Positions 1 to 5,644 of a DNA stretch of 8,436 nt are shown piece by piece (within the stretch, counting starts at the first letter, position 1; each line of letters starts with the position of its first letter). The notes beneath the pieces are model-generated. The model was not told the origin of the DNA and did not search any database. It saw only the letters and a list, made by a program, of their open reading frames with translations. The DNA is from Actinomyces sp. GTDB lineage: Bacteria > Actinomycetota > Acidimicrobiia > Acidimicrobiales > Aldehydirespiratoraceae. A program made the position numbers and the translations under genes. The stretch spans positions 1 through 8,436 of the forward strand of contig RFFY01000403.1 in assembly GCA_003697065.1 (NCBI GenBank), read 5' to 3'.

Positions 1-99
1 CACGACACCGGTTCAGCCCGGGTCATCTACGAAGACGACGACTACGTCGTCTACGTGGTGGCCCCAGACGACGGCCGGCGCGATCCACGGTCGGAGTGA
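1..99 (+). CDS. C-terminal end of an unidentified protein (5' truncated)
   Basis: The reading frame is open from the first base and ends with TGA at 97-99, giving 32 residues (HDTGSARVIYEDDD... to ...RRDPRSE). The stretch alternates acidic residues with Val/Tyr (YEDDDYVVYVV), which suggests a closing beta-strand, followed by a short polar tail. Third codon positions are mostly G/C, as in the neighbouring genes, which supports it being coding. The start lies outside the window and there are no family-specific motifs, so no function is offered. The next gene begins 132 nt downstream on the same strand. Confidence 0.45.
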   Translation, partial: HDTGSARVIYEDDDYVVYVVAPDDGRRDPRSE

Positions 100-219
100 A
101 GGACGCCGCCCGCCAGGTGACCGTCTGAGCGGCGAGAGGCCGTGGCCGCGGGACGCCCGCCGTGCGCGTCGCGGCTACTGTCCTCATCGAGCCCGGCTCT
201 CTACACCGGTGCGTCAGCG

Positions 220-225
220 AAGGAG
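220..225 (+). promoter_or_regulatory. Ribosome binding site fixing the start at 232
   Basis: AAGGAG at 220-225 lies 6 nt before the ATG at 232. It selects this start over the in-frame ATG at 142, which has no comparable site and would put 30 residues ahead of the lipoprotein signal peptide. Confidence 0.75.
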
Positions 226-231
226 AACGTC

Positions 232-966
232 ATGGGGATCGTTCGACTTCTCCCGGCGCCGGTCTTGTGCGCCTCCCTTCTCGCGGGGTGCGCCGACGAC
301 ACGACCACGCCACCCACCACCGCGGCACCGACGACCACGCCACCCACCACCGCGGCACCGACGACCACGCCACCCACCACCGCGGCACCGACGACCACCG
401 AGCCGCCGCTGGGGGGACAGTTGGCCATCTGGCCCGCCGCCGGTGACGTGATCGCCGACCCGGCGGCCGCGGCGAGGGACTTCATCTCCACGGTGTTCGG
501 CTTCGCCCCCAACCTCGGCGAGTTCCGCCGAGGTGACTCCCGCAGCGGCGAGATCGAGGTGCTGTCCCCTCCTGAAGGCGGCGTCACGACCCTCGAGAGC
601 GTGCTGCTTCTGCGTCAGCTCGGTCCGGGCGACGGATGGTTCGTGCTCGGTGCCGTCAGCGACGCCAACACCATCGCCACGGCGGAGCCGGGAAGTACGG
701 TCACGGCCGGGCCGGTCGAGGTCACCGGTCAGGGTCGGGGTTTCGAGGGCACGCTGATCATCGAGGCCCGGATCGCCAGAAGCGACACGGTGCTCGACCG
801 GCAGATCACCCAGGGTGGGGCGATGGAGGCTCCGGAGCCCTATGCGGTGACGCTCGACCTGTCGGCCGCCGAGCCCGGCGACACCGTGTTCATCATGGTG
901 CAGGGCGATGTCGGACTCGAGAACGACACCGGCGAGTTCAGCGCCATTCCGGTGATGATCGGCTGA
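232..966 (+). CDS. Lipoprotein with Thr/Pro repeat linker and Gmad2-like Ig domain
   Basis: This 244-aa protein is predicted to be lipid-anchored on the outer face of the membrane. The signal peptide is short (MGIVRLLPAPVLCASLLAGC), with lipobox LAGC and lipidated Cys20. Residues 24-56 form a low-complexity linker of three TTTPPTTAAP units, probably extended and possibly glycosylated (inference). After a globular segment (about 65-150, including RSGEIEVLSPPEGGVTT, LLLRQLG and WFVLGAVSD), the C-terminal third (about 155-243: VTGQGRGFEGTLIIEAR..., FSAIPVMIG) matches the pattern I know for Gmad2, the immunoglobulin-like domain first described in bacterial spore-germination proteins and common in actinobacterial lipoproteins. 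The start is set by an AAGGAG site 6 nt upstream. The stop TGA overlaps an ATG (TGATG) that is in frame with the next lipoprotein gene. The molecular role is unknown; such domains are thought to mediate binding at the cell surface. Confidence 0.85.
   Translation: MGIVRLLPAPVLCASLLAGCADDTTTPPTTAAPTTTPPTTAAPTTTPPTTAAPTTTEPPLGGQLAIWPAAGDVIADPAAAARDFISTVFGFAPNLGEFRRGDSRSGEIEVLSPPEGGVTTLESVLLLRQLGPGDGWFVLGAVSDANTIATAEPGSTVTAGPVEVTGQGRGFEGTLIIEARIARSDTVLDRQITQGGAMEAPEPYAVTLDLSAAEPGDTVFIMVQGDVGLENDTGEFSAIPVMIG
301..399 (+). repeat. 30-bp in-frame tandem repeat, 3 perfect copies plus a partial
   Basis: Three identical 30-bp units lie at 301-330, 331-360 and 361-390. A partial fourth copy (ACGACCACC) ends by 399. 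Each unit is 10 codons (TTTPPTTAAP), so copy-number change keeps the frame and only lengthens or shortens the lipoprotein linker. There are no spacers between units, so this is a coding minisatellite and not a CRISPR array. Confidence 0.95.
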
Positions 967-995
967 TGCGGGCGACTCCTCACATGTCGCCCGCA
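967..995 (+). terminator. Perfect 10-bp hairpin between the two lipoprotein genes
   Basis: TGCGGGCGAC (967-976) and GTCGCCCGCA (986-995) are perfect inverted repeats around a 9-nt loop. The stem begins 1 nt after the stop codon of the first lipoprotein gene and ends 48 nt before the ATG of the second. No T-run follows, so it is not a textbook intrinsic terminator. It may act as a weak terminator, an mRNA 3'-end stabiliser, or a structure that hides the coupled ATG at 966. Confidence 0.5.
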
Positions 996-1043
996 GGCGC
1001 CGACCGGACCGAGGAGGGGTACGGCTGGAAGGGACCCCATCCG

Positions 1044-2786
1044 ATGACGGTTCGCCCGCCCGCCGTGTTCGTCGCCCTGGCCCTGGTGGTCACCGCCTGC
1101 AGCACGAGCGGACCTTCCGAGGGCACCGCGACGGACGACGGCCTCCCGTTCCGCCGACCACCGGCGAGCCAGCCGGCCGGCACGGAGCCGGCGTCCGGCC
1201 ACGAGGGTTTCGTGCTCCCGCCCGCTCCCACCCTGACCGACCATGCGCTCAGCGACGCCCCTTCGTACATCTTCCTGTTCACCCACACGGAGGATCCCTT
1301 CAACCACGAGTTGTCCGAGGAGCGCTACTGGCGCGTGGGCGACCTCGTCGAGGAGGTGGCGGCAGCCCATCCCGACGTGGGGCTCGTGTGGACCATCGAG
1401 TTCCAGGGTTCCGACGCCGAGACCGTCACCCAGCGCAACCCCGAGACCGGGCTCGTCGACCGCCTCCTGGCACTCCGCGACGAGGGACTGGTGCAGTTCG
1501 GCTACCACGCCTACCACGATCCGACCTATCTGAACCGGCCCCAGAACGAGCTCCGGCCCGACTCGAGCTTCGACGAGGTCCACGACGCCATGTGGACCTG
1601 GATCACCTGTCGCAAGGACGTGACACGGGGTGGTTGTGTCGAAGAGCGGGGTGGAGGACTCGAGGCGATATCGAACCCCTTCGGCCAGGTCACGATCGTG
1701 ACCGGGCTCGGTGTGAGCCTCGGCTTCCAGGTGGAACGGTCCGCCGGCGCCCTGGCCGTGCGGGAGCTGGTTCCGGACCGGATGCTCGCCTTCGGCTTCC
1801 CCGACCACGGCGATCTCGCCGTCGACCGGACCTACACCGCGGCCCGGGACGCCCTCCTGGCGCTACTGACCCCCACCCACGAGACGAGTTCGTCGACCTT
1901 CTGGATGGACGGCTCGATCCGCATCAACGACAGCGCTCCCCTCGACGACGTGAACCTCTCGCCGCTGTACGACGGCCCCGACGCTCTCGATGCCGCGCTC
2001 GACAGCCTCGACGGTTCCCGTTCCTTCGTCCTCAACCAGGGCATCGCCGACAAGTTCCTCTACACCCTGGAGACGACGAGCCCGACCAAGTGGGGGTATG
2101 CCCACCCGGACGCGCCCGAACTGCCGCCGGAGTACCGCCAACCGGCGTCCGAGCGTGAGCGCCGTTACCGGACCACGGCCGAGACTCTCCGCCACCTCGC
2201 CGAGCGCATGGACAGCAGCGGCGGTGCTCTGCGCTTCGTCGACGCCGCTGACGTCGTCGGGCTCTTCACCTCCGAGGACTACTGGAACGTCGACGACGAC
2301 GAGCTCGACCAGATGGCGGCCTGGCTGCTGAACAACTGGACCGACACCCCTCCCGCCTGGACCTACGACGGTGAGGACTTCTATTCCCTCGCCGACACCT
2401 TCGCCCTCCTGGCCGCCCGGGCCGGTGGCGAGACCGCCGACGACATCGTCTCGCGGATCCACGGGCCCTGGACGGTGACCCGAACCACGACAGCGGCCAC
2501 CTCCGTCGCTGCCGACGACCTCACCCTCGCCGCCCAGGACGGTCTGATCAGCTCCTCGCGCATCTCGGAGTCGTACCGGGTCGGCAGCCAGGAACTCACC
2601 GCCACCCAGCTTCTCTACGCCCTGGCCTACCTCCGCCTCGCCGACCGCCAGGGAGTCGATCTCCGCACCGTTCCCATCCCGGCGACGGCCACGGGGCCCG
2701 AGACCCTCGAGCTACTCAACACACTCGGCTGCACCGACTGTCTCGACACGGCGTGGTCCCTCAAGCCCGCGCGCTTCCAGGACTGA
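1044..2786 (+). CDS. Large lipoprotein with polysaccharide-deacetylase-like region, family not recognised
   Basis: A 580-aa protein starting at ATG 1044, with GGAAGGGA at 1027-1034 as probable ribosome binding site. The n-region is short, then a hydrophobic stretch and lipobox VTAC put the lipidated Cys at residue 19. A Pro/Ser/Gly-rich linker runs to about residue 62. Residues 75-250 contain FTHTEDPFNH (79-88), VWTIEFQG (115-122), GYHAYHDPTY (153-162) and, later, a GFPDHGD motif. Their spacing of acidic and His residues recalls metal-dependent deacetylase or glycosidase barrels, but I cannot place the protein in a named family. Two Cys pairs (near 189/198 and 563/566) could form disulfides outside the cell. 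The C-terminal part (435-530: WTYDGEDFYSLADTFALLAA, then YRVGSQELTATQLLYALAYL) faintly resembles pseudomurein-binding-type repeats, so a cell-wall-binding role is possible. An upstream in-frame ATG at 966 (TGATG overlap with the previous gene) would add 26 residues ahead of the signal peptide, so 1044 is preferred. Existence of the gene is near certain; the function is inference. Confidence 0.8.
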   Translation: MTVRPPAVFVALALVVTACSTSGPSEGTATDDGLPFRRPPASQPAGTEPASGHEGFVLPPAPTLTDHALSDAPSYIFLFTHTEDPFNHELSEERYWRVGDLVEEVAAAHPDVGLVWTIEFQGSDAETVTQRNPETGLVDRLLALRDEGLVQFGYHAYHDPTYLNRPQNELRPDSSFDEVHDAMWTWITCRKDVTRGGCVEERGGGLEAISNPFGQVTIVTGLGVSLGFQVERSAGALAVRELVPDRMLAFGFPDHGDLAVDRTYTAARDALLALLTPTHETSSSTFWMDGSIRINDSAPLDDVNLSPLYDGPDALDAALDSLDGSRSFVLNQGIADKFLYTLETTSPTKWGYAHPDAPELPPEYRQPASERERRYRTTAETLRHLAERMDSSGGALRFVDAADVVGLFTSEDYWNVDDDELDQMAAWLLNNWTDTPPAWTYDGEDFYSLADTFALLAARAGGETADDIVSRIHGPWTVTRTTTAATSVAADDLTLAAQDGLISSSRISESYRVGSQELTATQLLYALAYLRLADRQGVDLRTVPIPATATGPETLELLNTLGCTDCLDTAWSLKPARFQD

Positions 2787-2817
2787 GCGGGGTCCGTGTC
2801 GGCGAAGGGCGCGCGTC

Positions 2818-2832
2818 GACCGGGTCCCGGTC
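2818..2832. terminator. Short dyad between convergent genes
   Basis: GACCGG (2818-2823) and CCGGTC (2827-2832) are perfect 6-bp inverted repeats with a 3-nt loop. They lie in the 65-bp gap between two converging stop codons (2786 on plus, 2852 on minus). The position suits a bidirectional terminator, but no T-run is present on either side. Confidence 0.3.
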
Positions 2833-2851
2833 ACCGCTGACGGTCGGCTCG

Positions 2852-4258
2852 TCACGGTGGTCGTGCCGGCACCCGGGCCCGCTCCTGCGAGCGGGCCGGG
2901 CGCTGAGTCTTTCGGCGTCCTCTACTCGACCCTGCTGGTGGTCGGGGACTGGTGACCGCCTTCAGCCTGCCCGGCACGTTGGGCCGGCGGCCGGGCTCAC
3001 CACCCGGATGGACCCGGACGGGGTACCAGGTGCCGTCGGTGCGGCGCCGTAGCCGGATGATGCCGGTGTGGACCTGGGTGTGGCAGTGGGCGCAGAGTGA
3101 GGCGAGCTGGTCGATGTCGGTGCGCCCACCGGCCGCGTAGGGCTCGACGTGGTGGGCGTGGGTGTGAGCGAAGGGGGCTCCGCACACGACACAGCCGCCG
3201 TCGCGCACGGCGAGGGCGATGCGTTGGGCCGCATCGGCGAGGCGGCGGGACCGCCCCAGCCACAGGGGCCGGCCCGGCCCGGCGAAGATCGCCCCGCAGA
3301 TGCGGGCGTCGTACCTGTCGATCAGCTCGGCGAGCAGCGTGGGTGGGATGGGTCCGGCATCGACGATCTCGCAGCGCCCCTCACGGCTCTCGCCGCTGAG
3401 CACCCCGACGTCGGCGACGGCGACGAGCTCCAGACGTCCGCGGCTGCCGGCCTCGGCGGGCAGATCCCGGTCGGTCTCGACCGGTGAGTCGACGCCCATC
3501 AAGCGGGTGAAGGCGTCGGCGCGGCGCTGCTCCACGCTGCGTACGGCGTCGGGGGTGCCGTCGCGGCCGCCGTCGTGGCGCCACAGGCGATCCATCTCCC
3601 GATCCAGCACCTGAGCCACCGCAGTGCCGGTGACCGAGTCCAACTCGAACCCGAAACGCCACATACCCGACCCCGAATCACGATGCCGCCAGCCCCGACG
3701 CCGGCGCCGCTGACGCGCCAGACGCGCCTCCACATCGGCCGCCGTCTCCCGCTTCGTCAACCAACCCTCAGCCACCCGCCGCGCCGAGTCGGCATCGGCG
3801 CCCGCCACCAGACCCAGCAGTTCACCCTCGACGGCTTCGGTCCCGGCCCGTCCCACGGCATCGACCAACACATCGGCGGTCTCGACGTTCACCCGACCCT
3901 CCGACAAGGCGTCGGTGACCGCTGGCATCTCTCCGAGCACCTGGGCGCGCTTCTTGGCGCGGCGCGCCTCACGCTCGGAGCACCCCGAGACCGTCTTCCA
4001 CGACGACACCCCATCCGCCCCGGCATCACCCAAAGCATCGACCGCCGCGGCCAGGCGCACCTCGGCGGCCGCAACGGCCGCCTTCACCCCGGCTACAGCC
4101 TCCATGGCCGCCACCAGGTCCCGACGACCCCACCCCGCACCCGGCATCCCACCCAACGCCACCGCCGCGGCTGACAGGCGCGACACCGCGACGTCCACCC
4201 CCACCTTCTCCCCGGTCTCACCCCGGGTGGGCGGCGCCTCGAGAACTGTACCGAACAT
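2852..4258 (-). CDS. DUF222 / HNH endonuclease domain protein
   Basis: A 468-aa protein of the DUF222 + HNH family (the mycobacterial 13E12-repeat type), very abundant in actinobacteria. Its nuclease activity is inferred from the domain and its biological role is unsettled. The DUF222 region covers roughly residues 25-345 and is helical and Ala/Arg-rich, with recognisable segments SVEQRRADAFTRLM (241-254) and a preceding FELDSVTGTAV. The C-terminal HNH is at 352-400: CVVC (356-359), HAHHVEP (367-373), GGRTDIDQLASLC, CAHCH (389-393) and H397. The Cys pairs CxxC...CxxC suggest a structural zinc. The central Asn typical of the DNL segment is Gln384 here (IDQL). A basic, Pro-rich tail of about 40 residues ends the protein. 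An in-frame ATG at 4312 would add 18 residues running back into the transposase remnant. ATG 4258 is chosen because a TANNNT -10 box lies 7 nt upstream and the family usually begins with a short MF-type N-terminus. Confidence 0.87.
   Translation of the reverse strand: MFGTVLEAPPTRGETGEKVGVDVAVSRLSAAAVALGGMPGAGWGRRDLVAAMEAVAGVKAAVAAAEVRLAAAVDALGDAGADGVSSWKTVSGCSEREARRAKKRAQVLGEMPAVTDALSEGRVNVETADVLVDAVGRAGTEAVEGELLGLVAGADADSARRVAEGWLTKRETAADVEARLARQRRRRRGWRHRDSGSGMWRFGFELDSVTGTAVAQVLDREMDRLWRHDGGRDGTPDAVRSVEQRRADAFTRLMGVDSPVETDRDLPAEAGSRGRLELVAVADVGVLSGESREGRCEIVDAGPIPPTLLAELIDRYDARICGAIFAGPGRPLWLGRSRRLADAAQRIALAVRDGGCVVCGAPFAHTHAHHVEPYAAGGRTDIDQLASLCAHCHTQVHTGIIRLRRRTDGTWYPVRVHPGGEPGRRPNVPGRLKAVTSPRPPAGSSRGRRKTQRPARSQERARVPARPP
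2876..2897 (-). terminator. Strong 9-bp hairpin inside the 3' end of the HNH gene
   Basis: GGCCCGCTC (2876-2884) and GAGCGGGCC (2889-2897) pair perfectly around a 4-nt CTGC loop. On the minus strand this lies in the last 16 codons of the HNH gene. It could slow or end transcription, or protect the 3' end of the message. No T-run follows, so it may simply reflect the GC-rich Arg/Pro tail. Confidence 0.3.
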
Positions 4259-4265
4259 GTGTACG

Positions 4266-4271
4266 ACACTA
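4266..4271 (-). promoter_or_regulatory. Leaderless-type -10 box of the HNH gene
   Basis: On the minus strand TAGTGT (4271 down to 4266) fits the actinobacterial TANNNT -10 consensus and ends 7 nt before ATG 4258. Transcription would therefore start at or next to the A of the ATG, with no leader and no ribosome binding site. A perfect TTGACA lies farther upstream (4299-4294), but the 22-nt gap is longer than the usual 16-19. Confidence 0.5.
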
Positions 4272-4295
4272 CGCCAGGGGTATGACACCGTGATG

Positions 4296-4640
4296 TCAAG
4301 TGGTTCGTGCAATGAGGGCGTCGAGTGCCTCAGCTGGGGTTGCTCCGTCGAGCACGAGGTGGGACCGGCTGTTGAGCTCGATCACGAGCTGGTCTGCGGT
4401 CGCCCGGTCGACCGCGTGAAGGTCCGCGCCTCCGGGACCTGCTGGCGTAACAGCGCGTTGGCGTTCTCATTCGTCGGGCGCTGCCACGGCGAAGCGAGCC
4501 AGATGCGCCCGCAGCGTTCCCAGCAGCGCCCCAAGACGATCCCGCACCGCCGCCGCGGCCGTCACCCCATCAGGCAGAGCCCCGATCATCGTGTAGCGAG
4601 TCGACCGCTCCACCAGCGTCACCAGCCCTGACCGGTTGAC
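4296..4640 (-). pseudogene. Decayed IS30-family transposase, C-terminal half only
   Basis: Reading the minus strand in two frames restores pieces of an IS30-type DDE transposase. The first piece (from about 4640 to 4487) reads NRSGLVTLVERSTRYTMIGA, then LPDGVTAAAVRDRLGALLG and LRAHLAR. It matches the IS30 segment before the TWDQG catalytic motif. The sequence then jumps to WQRPTNENANALLRQ (4486 down to about 4440), the segment around the last acidic residue, so roughly 40 codons that should hold the middle catalytic region are missing. Near 4430-4434 the frame shifts again, as if one G were lost from a G run (VPE, then GADLH). The rest, AVDRATADQLVIELNSR to ALDALIARTT, ends at the TGA at 4298-4296. 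The N-terminal half is absent and no terminal inverted repeats could be recognised. It cannot make an active enzyme. It lies 11 bp after the stop of the DprA-like gene and directly before the HNH gene. Confidence 0.8.
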
Positions 4641-4650
4641 TCGAGCAATG

Positions 4651-5643
4651 TCAGCCCACAGCGTCGCTCGGTTCGGGGAACGTGAGGGGGAGCTGCTCGG
4701 CGGGAGTCACGGATGGGTGCACCGGGTCGGCGGGGTCGGGATCCTCGACCGACGCGAGCACGTCCGCGAGGGTGTCGAGCGAGGTGACAGGGGTCGCGCC
4801 GAGGGCTTCGAGCGGCGCGTTGCCCGGCCCTTCGCCGTCGCCCCGCCACACCAGCACCCGGCCGTACCCCCGCTTCAGCGCTTCGGTCGCGCCCCGCCAG
4901 GTGCCGCCGCTGCCATGGTCGCTCGCCACGACGAGCGTCGCGTCGGCGATCGCGTAGATGATCTTGTTGCGGCCCATCGCCGCACCGGCGCTGAACCCGG
5001 CGTCGGGCGCATAGGGCGTGGCCAGGCACAGCCGCCCCTCGGTGACCGCCCGGCGTAGGTCGGCGCGGCGACCCACCCGGGCCAACCCTTCGGTCGTGAC
5101 CCCCACGACCGGGCCGTCGTTCTCGAGCGCGGCGGCCATCGCCACCTGGTCGACGCCGCGGGCGGCGCCTGACACGAGCGCCCGGCCGAGCCGCACGGCG
5201 ACCTCGGCGCTGCGGCGGGCCACCTCGCCGCCGGCCCCCGAGACGTTGCGGGAACCCACGATCCCCAGCCAGCCGGTCGACAACCACTCGACCGGCCCTG
5301 CGACGTAGAGGATCGGCGGGGCGGCATCCCGCAGACGCTCACGCAGGCGCGCCGGGTAGCGCTCGTCCAACGCCGCGACCATGGCGATGCCGTTGTTCTC
5401 GAGCCGCTCCCGTTCGAGCGCGAAGCCGGTCGCCGCGTCGAGCAGCGCCGCCACCCGCTCGGCCGTCGCTCGGTCGAGCCCGGTCCGCTCGCCGATCTCC
5501 CCCGCACTGAGGCCGAGCAGCGTGCCCAGCCCCTCTGGCACGGCCCCCACACACCGCCAGAACTGGCTCGCAGTGAGCGGGTCGACGTCGGCGCCGCTGA
5601 TCCGGTTCGTAAGAAGTAGCGCCGCGAGAACGTCGTCGCTCAT
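4651..5643 (-). CDS. DprA/SMF-family Rossmann protein, RqlI/PsyrA-like partner of the helicase
   Basis: A 330-aa protein beginning MSDDVLAALLLTNRISG. Residues 1-105 are a helical N-terminal region like that of DprA (GLSAGEIGERTGLDRATAERV resembling a helix-hairpin-helix, then ENNGIAMVAALDERYPARLR). The SMF Rossmann domain follows at about 108-300: LYVAGP, GIVGSRN (127-133), LVSGAARGVDQVA (156-168), then FSAGAAMGRNKIIYAIAD (217-234), the counterpart of DprA's RNRxIA motif, and ASDHGSGGTWRGATEAL (240-256). No C-terminal winged helix is seen; the chain ends soon after QLPLTF. In true DprA this fold binds single-stranded DNA and loads RecA. Next to a RecQ-PRTase protein the better analogy is RqlI/PsyrA, reported to restrain the toxic helicase. 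ATG 5643 lies 1 nt after the helicase stop (TGACATG), so translation is probably coupled; AGGA shortly upstream can serve as ribosome binding site. A longer in-frame start at 5865 would lie wholly inside the helicase gene and is rejected. Confidence 0.88.
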   Translation of the reverse strand: MSDDVLAALLLTNRISGADVDPLTASQFWRCVGAVPEGLGTLLGLSAGEIGERTGLDRATAERVAALLDAATGFALERERLENNGIAMVAALDERYPARLRERLRDAAPPILYVAGPVEWLSTGWLGIVGSRNVSGAGGEVARRSAEVAVRLGRALVSGAARGVDQVAMAAALENDGPVVGVTTEGLARVGRRADLRRAVTEGRLCLATPYAPDAGFSAGAAMGRNKIIYAIADATLVVASDHGSGGTWRGATEALKRGYGRVLVWRGDGEGPGNAPLEALGATPVTSLDTLADVLASVEDPDPADPVHPSVTPAEQLPLTFPEPSDAVG

Positions 5644-5644
5644 G

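Noticed and set aside
142..231. Earlier in-frame start for the first lipoprotein
   Set aside because: It lacks a ribosome binding site and would place 30 polar residues before a complete signal peptide and lipobox.
301..399. CRISPR-like repeat
   Set aside because: The units are directly adjacent with no spacers and are in frame within a protein linker.
840..1808. 322-codon open frame on the minus strand
   Set aside because: It is antisense to the two lipoprotein genes, crosses the intergenic hairpin, and shows no domain. A shadow of strong third-position G/C bias.
3575..4174. 199-codon open frame on the plus strand
   Set aside because: It is antisense to the DUF222 region of the HNH gene, without motifs.
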